From JASFYU01 sp045046905 (GTDB lineage Bacteria > Bacteroidota > Bacteroidia > Flavobacteriales > Flavobacteriaceae), in NCBI GenBank assembly GCA_045046905.1, contig JASFYU010000112.1:1-9525 (forward strand): DNA of 9,525 bases. Direction: 5' to 3'. A program made the position numbers and the translations under genes. This document shows positions 1-6,738 of the stretch, piece by piece; the first letter of the stretch is position 1; every line of letters starts with the position of its first letter. The notes below the pieces were generated by a model. That model ran no database searches and was not told the origin of the DNA. It was given only the letters and a program-made list of their open reading frames with translations.

Positions 1-5
1 AGCTT

Positions 6-1733
6 TCATTGCATATTAACAAACTTCACTTTTTGAACCTTAGGCCGCTCGGTCGGCTTCGGAGCTTTAGTATTGGTAGGTTGAATATTATTTATCGGGT
101 CTCCTTCGTTTTTGCTTCGTTCTTCATCAAGGGCATCAATATCAATAGGATTATCTATTCCTCGTATCACTACTAGTTCTATAGTGTTGTCATCCTCGTC
201 AAAAATATCATCCTTGGTCATAATACGCTCATCGCCACGCCAGATAAACCCCTTTAGTTTCCTGCTGTCTTCAGGAAAGTCTTCTTCTGGAAAAATAGTA
301 CCATCGGGCTGTGTTATGAATGTTAGGTCTTCTACCTCATTATTGGCCATAGTAATGTGAATGGCGCTGCAAATGGTCTTATTGATGCCAATAAGTTCTT
401 GGTCGTCATTATACATATAATAAATGACTTCGGTATTTTTGACCAGATCAATAATCCGTAGTTCATTATCCTCAAATTTCCCGAAAAGATTCTTTCCCTT
501 CGCTTGATTATAACCTGTCATACTAATACTGTCCAATGAAATGATAAAGGCATTGTTTAGTACCTTAAGTGAATCTAACTTCTCGGTCTTAAGGTTTGAA
601 ATGAGGTGTATGCTGTCGCCTGTCATTTGGTTCTCCCCGTTCCATATAATTGGCATTCCGATAAGTTGGGTCAGTCCTGTTCTTTGTGCTGAATGAATCG
701 AATCACTTTTTCCGCTCAGACCGGTTTTGAAAAATTTGGCATTTCGAAAGGCACGTAACTTCCTGTTCTTAGGTTTTCCTGTAACCATTAAAGTGTCGCC
801 GTGCATATAGAGTGAATCTTGCTCCATCAAGCTTATGAATACGGCTCTCTTGGTCGCGAAAACAGAATCCTTGGCCTTATAGACCTCGGCATAATGGGCG
901 CGAATGATACTTTTGTTAATGGTGTCGGTCACGGTAATATTATTCGTTGCCGATGCAAATTCTGATGCCTTGTCAAAGTACACGCTATCACCTTGTATGA
1001 TTCGGTTGTTATAATCTATTCGCGTGTTTTTGATACCATAACCGCTTTCGATCTTGGTGTCATAGAATCCACGTTCACAGTACATTTTGTAAGCCTCGCC
1101 TGTGATGGTTGATGGCCCGTACATATATACATTTTTCGAAGTCGTATAATAATCAAGCCGTTCAGAGTCTAAGGTAAATTCTAGATTATCAATATGCACA
1201 CGATCTAAGAATTGGGCCTTTTTGATTTCCATAAAATAGCGGCCGATTTCACTGGTCAAGGTATTTGCCGAATCTACGATTGTTCCAAAATCTTGATAAA
1301 AAGATTCTTGTTTCTCACGATCAAAGTAAAGGGTATCGGTGGTAAGAATCATTGATTGGGTTTCTGATCGATTCGTGAAAATCACATTCTCATAGGCCTT
1401 GGCCAATTTGGTCACCCCATCATACTCTATTTTGCCACTGGTCAACTCCACTGAGTCGCCCTGTTGCATTCGAACATTACCCATGGCTCTCAGCCTGTTT
1501 TCGCCGAGGTAGTATATTGCGATATCACACCATAGGTCGGCTCCTTCGTGTTCAAACTGAACCTGTTTGTCATCTTTGCTAAAAATCGAGACGCCAGGAA
1601 ATCGCACCTCATCTTTTGTGAAGTTGCCTCCATGTACAATGTTTATCTGTTTCTCTTCCTTGACCTTCTCTTCTTGGGCATGACCCAAAGAGAAGACAAG
1701 CAGGAAAATTAAGAAATGGAAAAGCTTTTGCAA
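6..1733 (-). CDS. OstA/LptA-like periplasmic LPS-transport protein (OstA_2 type)
   Basis: The 575-residue product starts with a hydrophobic signal peptide (residues 1-19, probable cleavage after GHA before QEE), so it is exported. The rest is beta-rich and repeats a pattern typical of the OstA/LptA fold: a G-D-S/T turn followed by short alternating strands, as in QGDSVEL (91-97), QGDSVYF (247-253), HGDTLMV (311-317) and TGDSIHL (371-377). Known proteins of this family bind the lipid A part of lipopolysaccharide and bridge the periplasm during its transport; Bacteroidota carry a long form of about 500-600 residues, as here. The C-terminal 90 residues are acidic and then turn proline- and lysine-rich, probably disordered. 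The start is TTG: no in-frame ATG or GTG lies between the upstream stop and the signal peptide, and the first internal ATG would remove the signal. The stop is TGA. The gene stands alone here, 293 bp downstream of the sugar operon. The family is clear; the exact role is inferred. Confidence 0.85.
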   Translation of the reverse strand: MQKLFHFLIFLLVFSLGHAQEEKVKEEKQINIVHGGNFTKDEVRFPGVSIFSKDDKQVQFEHEGADLWCDIAIYYLGENRLRAMGNVRMQQGDSVELTSGKIEYDGVTKLAKAYENVIFTNRSETQSMILTTDTLYFDREKQESFYQDFGTIVDSANTLTSEIGRYFMEIKKAQFLDRVHIDNLEFTLDSERLDYYTTSKNVYMYGPSTITGEAYKMYCERGFYDTKIESGYGIKNTRIDYNNRIIQGDSVYFDKASEFASATNNITVTDTINKSIIRAHYAEVYKAKDSVFATKRAVFISLMEQDSLYMHGDTLMVTGKPKNRKLRAFRNAKFFKTGLSGKSDSIHSAQRTGLTQLIGMPIIWNGENQMTGDSIHLISNLKTEKLDSLKVLNNAFIISLDSISMTGYNQAKGKNLFGKFEDNELRIIDLVKNTEVIYYMYNDDQELIGINKTICSAIHITMANNEVEDLTFITQPDGTIFPEEDFPEDSRKLKGFIWRGDERIMTKDDIFDEDDNTIELVVIRGIDNPIDIDALDEERSKNEGDPINNIQPTNTKAPKPTERPKVQKVKFVNMQ

Positions 1734-1749
1734 AGCGCTGAATTTTGTC

Positions 1750-1757
1750 CAAAAATA
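1750..1757 (-). promoter_or_regulatory. Candidate -7 promoter element for the OstA-like gene
   Basis: The minus strand reads TATTTTTG here, an exact match to the Bacteroidota -7 consensus TAnnTTTG. It ends 16 nt before the TTG start at 1733, so the leader would be only about 10 nt. I see no convincing TTTG-type -33 element 19-21 nt upstream, and the region is AT-rich, so a chance match is possible. Confidence 0.35.
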
Positions 1758-1811
1758 GGATTTTTTAATAAGGGGATCTAGCTTATTGGGATAGATTTAA
1801 TCTCAGCAGTA

Positions 1812-1843
1812 GGTTTAATCTGGCTATGCCAGCAGGCGGGTAC
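1812..1843. repeat. Degenerate intergenic repeat, copy A
   Basis: This GC-rich block sits in AT-rich intergenic DNA and aligns with 5181-5211 in the same orientation: 26 of 32 columns are identical, with one gap. The shared core is CTATGCCWGCAGGC followed by RGGTWC. Weaker similarity continues on both sides: CTCAG just upstream (1802-1806) and CATCGAA downstream (1868-1874) both have counterparts around copy B. No ORF explains it. It resembles the short palindromic intergenic elements that are scattered through many flavobacterial genomes, but I cannot name a family. Confidence 0.55.
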
Positions 1844-1943
1844 CTTTCTGTCTCGAGATTGGAACCCCATCGAAATGTTTACGTTTAGTTTTTCTTAGTG
1901 CCTTGTGGATTTTTCTCTTGGTCGTTTACAGCCGCTACAAAAT

Positions 1944-1971
1944 AATAAGACCACTCGAAAGTGGTCTTATT
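1944..1971 (-). terminator. Rho-independent terminator of the sugar operon
   Basis: A perfect 12-bp stem (1944-1955 pairing with 1960-1971) closes on a four-base loop, read as TTCG on the minus strand, the very stable UUCG tetraloop. On the minus strand it is followed by ATTTTG, a short T-run. It lies 55 nt past the oxidoreductase stop codon and is the clearest transcription end in the window. The plus-strand side is also T-rich, so it could work in both directions, but there is no plus-strand gene here. Confidence 0.85.
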
Positions 1972-2026
1972 TTAAGTATTTGGTTCATCTTATTTTGTCT
2001 ACGCAATAGAAAGTTCTACAATACCA

Positions 2027-3376
2027 TCAAAACTCGCGATAGGCCGATTCTAAATAGGTATTGGCTTCTTCTTCGGAGAATTTTGCCGTACTGTTGTCCC
2101 AATGCAAGGTTTTGTTCGGAAAACGACCTGCAATAACACCCAAGAGAATAGTTTCAGTCAGGCGTGAGGCATAGGAAAAAGGAGCGCTACATTCGGCTCT
2201 ACCCAAGCAAGCATCTACGAACTGATGGTAGTGTTTTTTGCCTTCAGACTCGTAATCTCGTATCGGAGCACCGAGCTTGAAAGATTCAATGTCCATTTTT
2301 TTGTATTTCCCCTTGACAATCAATTGTGGTAGCTTTTGAAAATGGGGCAGGTACAATCTTCCTTTTTCACCCATGAACATGGCGCCTTGGTCGTGTAGTT
2401 CTTCTCCCTTGGGCAATTTTAAATCTTCATGGTCTTCAGGTGCTCCTGGGCCGTCATACCATACCCATTTTAAGGTATCTGTCGTGTATTTGGTTTTAGG
2501 AAATTCATAAGTTACCTTATTTTTTAAAGGGTATCCGAATCCTGTTGGTTTTCTACATTCGTTTGTAATGGTTCTCGGCACATCGAGTTGCAGGGCATTG
2601 TAGGGTGTGTCAAAAATGTGAACGCCCATATCACCAAGAGTACCACAACCATAGTCCATTAATTTTCTCCAATTGCCAGGGTGATACACCTCTTTTTTAT
2701 ACGGTCTTTCAGAAGAGGTGCCCAACCATAGGTTCCAGTCCAGAGATTCGGGTACTGGATCGCTACCTTTGGGTGTAGGGCCATCATAGCCCCAACTTTT
2801 TGGAGACCATGCCCTAACGGTATGTACTTTTCCGATGATGCCTGATTGAATTAAAAGGGTGGCCAGTTTATAATCGTAGAACGAGTGTACTTGAATGCCC
2901 ATTTGGGTGACCAGATTCTTTTCTTTAGCCAATTTTTTCATGGCTCTAGCCTCAGAAACATGATGTGTCAACGGCTTTTGACAATAAACGGGTTTGTTCA
3001 TATTCATAGCCATCATAGACGCGGGTGCATGGGTGTGATCCGGAGTTGAAACAATTACGGCATCGATATCCTTGCCAAGAACTTGCAGCATTACCCTATA
3101 ATCGGAAAAAGTCTTTGCCCCAGGGTGTAATTTTTTGGCAGCGGCTAAGTTGTTTGCATCTACATCGCACAGGGCAATTACATCTACCAAAGGATGCGAA
3201 GAAATTGCCTCTAGGTCGTTTGCTCCCATACTGCCAACTCCTATATGAGCTGTTCGCAAACGGTTATGCGGTGTGATATTCCGAAATAATGAAGGTGCCA
3301 AGGCCAATCCTAAAATTCCTAAACCGCTCTTTTTTACGAAATCTCTTCGGTCTTTATGCTGTATATTTTTGCTCAT
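2027..3376 (-). CDS. Tat-exported Gfo/Idh/MocA family oxidoreductase
   Basis: This 449-residue protein begins with a twin-arginine signal: RRDFVKK at 10-16 and a hydrophobic stretch (GLGILGLALAPSL) to about residue 30, so it is probably exported folded with its NAD(P) cofactor. The Rossmann domain follows: HIGVGSMG (44-51) is the dinucleotide-binding loop, CDVD (70-73) ends strand 2, and VSTPDHTHAP (109-118) and CQKPLTHHVSEA (132-143) are family hallmarks. The usual EKP is QKP here, as in many Bacteroidota and Planctomycetes relatives. The C-terminal domain carries GDMGVHIFD (248-256), where H253 is the expected catalytic histidine. The family oxidises or reduces sugar hydroxyls; exported members beside DUF1080 proteins are thought to form or use 3-keto-sugars. 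It is last in the operon, 17 bp after the second DUF1080 gene, and ends before a strong terminator. No Shine-Dalgarno sequence is seen. Substrate unknown. Confidence 0.92.
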   Translation of the reverse strand: MSKNIQHKDRRDFVKKSGLGILGLALAPSLFRNITPHNRLRTAHIGVGSMGANDLEAISSHPLVDVIALCDVDANNLAAAKKLHPGAKTFSDYRVMLQVLGKDIDAVIVSTPDHTHAPASMMAMNMNKPVYCQKPLTHHVSEARAMKKLAKEKNLVTQMGIQVHSFYDYKLATLLIQSGIIGKVHTVRAWSPKSWGYDGPTPKGSDPVPESLDWNLWLGTSSERPYKKEVYHPGNWRKLMDYGCGTLGDMGVHIFDTPYNALQLDVPRTITNECRKPTGFGYPLKNKVTYEFPKTKYTTDTLKWVWYDGPGAPEDHEDLKLPKGEELHDQGAMFMGEKGRLYLPHFQKLPQLIVKGKYKKMDIESFKLGAPIRDYESEGKKHYHQFVDACLGRAECSAPFSYASRLTETILLGVIAGRFPNKTLHWDNSTAKFSEEEANTYLESAYREF

Positions 3377-3393
3377 TTTTTTTGGATATAAAA

Positions 3394-4074
3394 TTAGTAT
3401 TTGGAAGATAGGTCTTTTATTCGAATATTTCTGAAATGTACCACATCGCCATGGCCTAAAAAGGCAATGTGTCCTCGATTTCTTTGTAGACCAGGATGCT
3501 CTTTTTTGTCCATTGTGCCATTTTTGCTTGCTTCTATGAAGTCGCCGTCTACAATGGTGGTTCCGTTTAAAACAACAATAATCTTGGAACCCTTGACGGT
3601 TACTTCTTGTTCATTCCATTCGCCAACGGGTCTTAAAAACCCTCGTTTTGCTGGTATAATGCCATACACTGATCCGTGGTATTGATAGGGCTTTAAGTTT
3701 GCGTATTTTGTGGCGGTATTGTCTATTATTTGTAATTCCTTGCCCTCGTAGGCAGTATTTCCGCCGAGTGGGGCATGTATGCCTAGGCCATTATTGCCGC
3801 CTGGGGTAAGTAGAAATTCAAATCTAAACACAAAGTCACTATATTCTTCGGCGGTATAAAGATTACCACCGCTGCCCTCGCCATCAGGATCGACCACAAT
3901 CATACCATTTTTGGCTGTGTAAGACTGCTTGTCTCCGACCCAGCCATCAAGATTTTGGCCATTAAAAAGTTTTTTGAATTCGCCTTCACCAATTCTTTGG
4001 TGTGTGCCACAAGAGAATAGTAGTACACAGAGAAGTGGTATTGAAGATAATCGAAATAGGGTATTTTTTTGCAT
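3394..4074 (-). CDS. DUF1080 lipoprotein, 3-keto-disaccharide hydrolase-type (shorter paralog)
   Basis: The 226-residue product has a lipoprotein signal (basic start, hydrophobic core SIPLLCVLLF, lipobox LFSC with C22), so it should be lipid-anchored in the envelope. The remainder is one DUF1080 domain (Pfam PF06439), a concanavalin-like beta sandwich: FNGQNLDGW (37-45), PGGNNGLGIH (91-100), ELQIIDN (113-119), GEWNEQEV (151-158) and RGHIAFLGHGD (200-210). PF06439 members hydrolyse or eliminate 3-keto-glycosides. I chose the ATG at 4074 because it gives a normal 22-residue lipoprotein signal. An in-frame ATG at 4113, only 5 nt past the upstream stop, would add 13 residues including an RRP and cannot be excluded. 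The gene lies between the longer DUF1080 paralog and the oxidoreductase. The two paralogs share motifs but little else, so they probably act on different substrates or steps. Family certain, activity inferred. Confidence 0.88.
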   Translation of the reverse strand: MQKNTLFRLSSIPLLCVLLFSCGTHQRIGEGEFKKLFNGQNLDGWVGDKQSYTAKNGMIVVDPDGEGSGGNLYTAEEYSDFVFRFEFLLTPGGNNGLGIHAPLGGNTAYEGKELQIIDNTATKYANLKPYQYHGSVYGIIPAKRGFLRPVGEWNEQEVTVKGSKIIVVLNGTTIVDGDFIEASKNGTMDKKEHPGLQRNRGHIAFLGHGDVVHFRNIRIKDLSSKY

Positions 4075-4118
4075 TGATGGTCGTCGAAAAGAGTTTGAAA
4101 TTTGAAATGTCATATCTA

Positions 4119-4901
4119 CTACAGTCTTTTTATTTTTATATTTTTAAACCAAATAGGGCTTGAATGATCTTGAAGTCCGATAAAACCCGTTTTGAACTTT
4201 CCGTAATCGGCACTGTTTTTCCATTTGTCGGAGTTCTTTTTTTTATACCAAGCCTCGTCCCAGGGTATAAAAGAAAGTACCATTTTGCCGTTCAACCAAT
4301 ACGCTACTTTTTCCGGAGTGAATACGATTTTAGAAGAATTCCATTCTCCTACTGGGTTGAGTACTTTTTTTGCGGGGTCGGCGGCATGCATGGCATAATC
4401 GGAGGCGGTTTGTTGTAAAGGTTTTAATTCGCTGGGATTCTCGGTATAGCCCAAACCTGTATTGTATGTTGTTAAATCATGGATCTTGGCGTAGTTTTCA
4501 TCATCAATAATCTGATATTCTGGGGAAACCTCATGCGGTGCTTTATAGCCTTCCTTTAGGTGGTAAAAGATACCACTGTTACCGCCCTCTGGAATCTTCC
4601 ATTCTAAATACAGTTCAAAATTATCAAATTCCTCTGCGCCATAAATAATATCTTTTCCTCCGGTATAATCTTGCTCTAATCCCAATTTCGTATCAAAGGT
4701 CAAAGCACTATCTTTAATGATCCATCCTGGCGGAAGTGCATCTCCGTTGTAGGCCCTCCAGCCCTTTGTGCTAGAACCGTCAAAAAGGGTTGTCCATTCC
4801 TCTTGTTTTACTTCATCTAGAGCTGGTATTTCCGTTTTTTTCTCTTGCTTGCAGGCGAATACCAGTAAAATGCAAAATGTAGTTGTAATTGTTTTAATCA
4901 T
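4119..4901 (-). CDS. DUF1080 lipoprotein, 3-keto-disaccharide hydrolase-type (longer paralog)
   Basis: This is the first gene of the sugar operon, 260 residues. It has a short lipoprotein signal ending in VFAC (C17), followed by a charged KQEKK stretch that may help direct it to the cell surface, as charged residues after the cysteine do in other flavobacteria. The DUF1080 domain (PF06439) spans about 36-259: LFDGSSTKGW (39-48), PEGGNSGIFYH (104-114), PEYQIIDDE (127-135), GEWNSSKI (185-192), WLNGK (202-206) and GFIGLQDH (239-246). Compared with the neighbouring paralog it has an extra loop of roughly 30 residues (about 140-180) and another before the last strands. Relatives in Bacteroides cleave 3-keto-glucosides after oxidation by Gfo/Idh/MocA enzymes, and the downstream oxidoreductase fits that chemistry. 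The ATG at 4901 has no Shine-Dalgarno sequence, normal for this phylum. Substrate and choice between hydrolase and lyase are unknown. Confidence 0.9.
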   Translation of the reverse strand: MIKTITTTFCILLVFACKQEKKTEIPALDEVKQEEWTTLFDGSSTKGWRAYNGDALPPGWIIKDSALTFDTKLGLEQDYTGGKDIIYGAEEFDNFELYLEWKIPEGGNSGIFYHLKEGYKAPHEVSPEYQIIDDENYAKIHDLTTYNTGLGYTENPSELKPLQQTASDYAMHAADPAKKVLNPVGEWNSSKIVFTPEKVAYWLNGKMVLSFIPWDEAWYKKKNSDKWKNSADYGKFKTGFIGLQDHSSPIWFKNIKIKRL

Positions 4902-4979
4902 AAGTATTGATTCTTAACTTAAATTTTTCATAACCTATCTCTATCTTGATAAATTTCCTGATAGAAAAGAGCACATTCC

Positions 4980-5024
4980 AAATCAATGCATGAAGATTGA
5001 AAGCTCTAGAGGATGCATTGATTT
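4980..5024. promoter_or_regulatory. 12-bp inverted repeat upstream of the DUF1080 operon
   Basis: AAATCAATGCAT (4980-4991) is repeated exactly in inverse at 5013-5024, with a 21-nt spacer that itself contains the palindrome CTCTAGAG (5004-5011). The far edge is 79 nt from the start codon at 4901. If the -7 match at 5044-5051 is real, the whole structure lies at the very 5' end of the mRNA leader and could fold into a stem-loop; otherwise it could be a dimer-binding operator. It is not followed by a T-run, so it is unlikely to be a terminator. Confidence 0.5.
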
Positions 5025-5043
5025 TGATTTAGAATATCTAATT

Positions 5044-5051
5044 CAAATGTA
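5044..5051 (-). promoter_or_regulatory. Candidate -7 promoter element for the DUF1080 operon
   Basis: The minus strand reads TACATTTG, matching the Bacteroidota -7 consensus TAnnTTTG exactly and identical to the box upstream of fur. Transcription from it would give a leader of about 135 nt containing the inverted repeat at 4980-5024. No clear TTTG -33 element lies 19-21 nt further upstream, so an activator may be needed or the match may be chance. Confidence 0.35.
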
Positions 5052-5180
5052 ATAAAAGGTCATGAGTTACCCCTACTTATATAGTGCAATATCTAATATT
5101 ATTTTCGCTTAATTTTTAAAAATATAGTTTTGGAAATCACCTTGAAACTTTAGTTCGACCTGTGTTTTAACTCAGTTATG

Positions 5181-5211
5181 GGTTTAGTCGCCTATGCCTG
5201 CAGGCAGGTTC
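5181..5211. repeat. Degenerate intergenic repeat, copy B, with 12-bp palindrome
   Basis: This is the partner of copy A at 1812-1843, in the same orientation. Its centre TGCCTGCAGGCA (5195-5206) is a perfect palindrome. A related core, CCTGATGGCA then AAGGCAGG, occurs 80 bp away at 5289-5306. The GC-rich palindromic cores stand out from the AT-rich surroundings and look like a short repetitive extragenic element rather than coding DNA. Confidence 0.55.
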
Positions 5212-5306
5212 TCTGATGCTAGTACGCCTATAGAGGGACTTGCATCGAATTTAAAATATAATTTTCGGAAGCATACCTCCTATGTCTACCTGATGGCAAA
5301 GGCAGG

Positions 5307-5321
5307 CTTGCGCCGTGCAAG
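5307..5321. other. Small hairpin CTTGC/GCAAG
   Basis: Five-base arms CTTGC (5307-5311) and GCAAG (5317-5321) flank a five-base loop, directly beside the CCTG repeat core at 5289-5306. On the plus strand it is followed by TTAATTTT, but no plus-strand gene ends here. On the minus strand, the direction of purA, no T-run follows. It is probably part of the repeat structure, not a terminator. Confidence 0.3.
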
Positions 5322-5453
5322 TTAATTTTCATCTCGGGTACTTGAGATTGTACTGAAAAAATTGATTCCCCCCTTTTTATGCCTTGCCAGTCTTCTTTGC
5401 TTTTAAACGGGCTTGTCTGGGTGTATTGACTAGGGCGACAATAATTCGCGTGT

Positions 5454-6725
5454 TTATCTATGTATGGTTTGTGTACGGTCTGGCCCTACAGATACGATTT
5501 TAATGGGTACTTCAAGTTCTTTCTCCAAGAAATCAATATAATGAATCAAGTTGACCGGAAGTTCTTTTTTGCTACTCATTTTTGTCAGGTCTTGTTCCCA
5601 ACCTTCTATCTCGGTATAAATGGGAGACACATTTTCAGCCTCGATATTATACGGTAAATGTGTGATTGTATCACCTTTGTAATTATAGGCGGTGCAGACC
5701 TTTACTTTTTTAAATCCGCTAAGGACATCGGCCTTCATCATTATCAATTCAGATACCCCGTTGATTTGCACGGCATATTTTAAAGCTACGAGATCCAACC
5801 AGCCACATCGTCTGGGTCTACCTGTAGTAGCACCAAATTCATTACCCACACGCCCCATGGTTTCACCGTCTTCGTCAAAAAGCTCGGTAGGAAACGGGCC
5901 ACTGCCCACTCTAGTGGTATAGGCTTTGAAAATGCCCTTTACTTCACCTATTTGGTTGGGTGCAACACCGAGACCTGTACACGCACCTGCGGCGGTAGTG
6001 TTACTCGAGGTTACAAAGGGGTAGGTGCCGAAATCAATATCGAGCAAGGAGCCTTGGGCACCTTCAGCCAATATTTTTTTACCTTTCTTTTGAGCTTGAA
6101 AAAGATATTCCTCGCTGTCGATAAAGGTTAGTTGTTTCAATTCTTCGATAGCCTTGAAAAAAGCATCTTCCAATTCTTCGAGGTCATAGGCAATATCGAC
6201 TTTATAATTAGCGATCATGGCTTGATGCTTGTTAGCCAACGCTCTATATTTTTCTTTCCAATTGTTCAATTCAAGATCACCTATGCGCATTCCGTTCCTT
6301 CCGGTCTTGTCCATATATGTTGGGCCAATACCTTTGAGGGTAGAGCCAATTTTCGCTTTTCCCTTGGCTGCCTCTGACGCGGCATCTAATAAACGGTGGG
6401 TAGGAAGTATGAGGTGGGCTTTTCTTGAAATTAAAAGTGTTGCCTTTAAATCGAGGTCAAATTTCTTTAGGGCATCTAATTCATTTTTAAAGATTACGGG
6501 GTCTATTACAACACCGTTGCCCACTACATTCATTGTGCCCTTGTGAAATATTCCTGACGGAATAGTATGCAATACATGCTTAATGCCATCGAATTCTAAG
6601 GTGTGCCCAGCATTTGGACCGCCTTGAAACCGTGCTATTATATCATAATTTTTGGTAAGTACATCAACAATTTTTCCTTTTCCTTCGTCGCCCCATTGCA
6701 GGCCTAACAATAAATCTACCGCCAT
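5454..6725 (-). CDS. purA: Adenylosuccinate synthase
   Basis: PurA joins IMP and aspartate with GTP to form adenylosuccinate, the first committed step from IMP to AMP, in the cytoplasm. The 423-residue protein has every hallmark: LQWGDEGKGK (9-18) with catalytic D13, QGGPNAGHT (34-42) with catalytic H41, STLKGIGPTY (128-137) and KTGRNGMR (140-147) for IMP binding, EGAQGSLLDIDFGTYPFVTS (221-240), TTRVGSGPFPTE (270-281), the aspartate loop GATTGRPRRCGW (298-309), and SVGPDRTQT (412-420) near the C-terminus. I placed the start at the ATG at 6725, giving the normal family length. A longer frame from 6812 would add 29 residues that overlap the end of fur and do not look like PurA. The gene begins 13 nt after the fur stop, so the two are probably cotranscribed. 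No key residue is missing. Confidence 0.97.
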   Translation of the reverse strand: MAVDLLLGLQWGDEGKGKIVDVLTKNYDIIARFQGGPNAGHTLEFDGIKHVLHTIPSGIFHKGTMNVVGNGVVIDPVIFKNELDALKKFDLDLKATLLISRKAHLILPTHRLLDAASEAAKGKAKIGSTLKGIGPTYMDKTGRNGMRIGDLELNNWKEKYRALANKHQAMIANYKVDIAYDLEELEDAFFKAIEELKQLTFIDSEEYLFQAQKKGKKILAEGAQGSLLDIDFGTYPFVTSSNTTAAGACTGLGVAPNQIGEVKGIFKAYTTRVGSGPFPTELFDEDGETMGRVGNEFGATTGRPRRCGWLDLVALKYAVQINGVSELIMMKADVLSGFKKVKVCTAYNYKGDTITHLPYNIEAENVSPIYTEIEGWEQDLTKMSSKKELPVNLIHYIDFLEKELEVPIKIVSVGPDRTQTIHR

Positions 6726-6738
6726 GAATAATTTTTGC

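Larger units (their letters stand above)
4902..5453. other. 552-bp intergenic region between purA and the sugar operon
   Basis: No gene is supported here. From the purA side it holds a GC-mixed stretch (5400-5453), a C6T5 run (5370-5380), a small hairpin (5307-5321), a CCTG-type repeat core (5289-5306), repeat copy B with a 12-bp palindrome (5181-5211), AT-rich DNA with a -7 match (5044-5051), and a 12-bp inverted repeat (4980-5024) in the probable leader of the DUF1080 operon. I could not find a convincing Rho-independent terminator for purA. One minus-strand frame stays open for about 70 codons (to a stop at 5228) but has no start codon before its middle. Confidence 0.6.

Noticed and set aside
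5268..5281. Perfect AGGAGG on the minus strand just before an ATG.
   Set aside because: Only one base separates it from the ATG and the frame stops after seven codons. Genes in this window do not use Shine-Dalgarno sequences, so it is coincidence.
5228..5440. Minus-strand frame open for about 70 codons past purA, ending at a stop at 5228-5230, with one internal ATG at 5332 (34 codons).
   Set aside because: It has no start codon before its middle, crosses the repeat cores and the CTTGC hairpin, and shows no recognisable domain. It is best read as non-coding or a relic.
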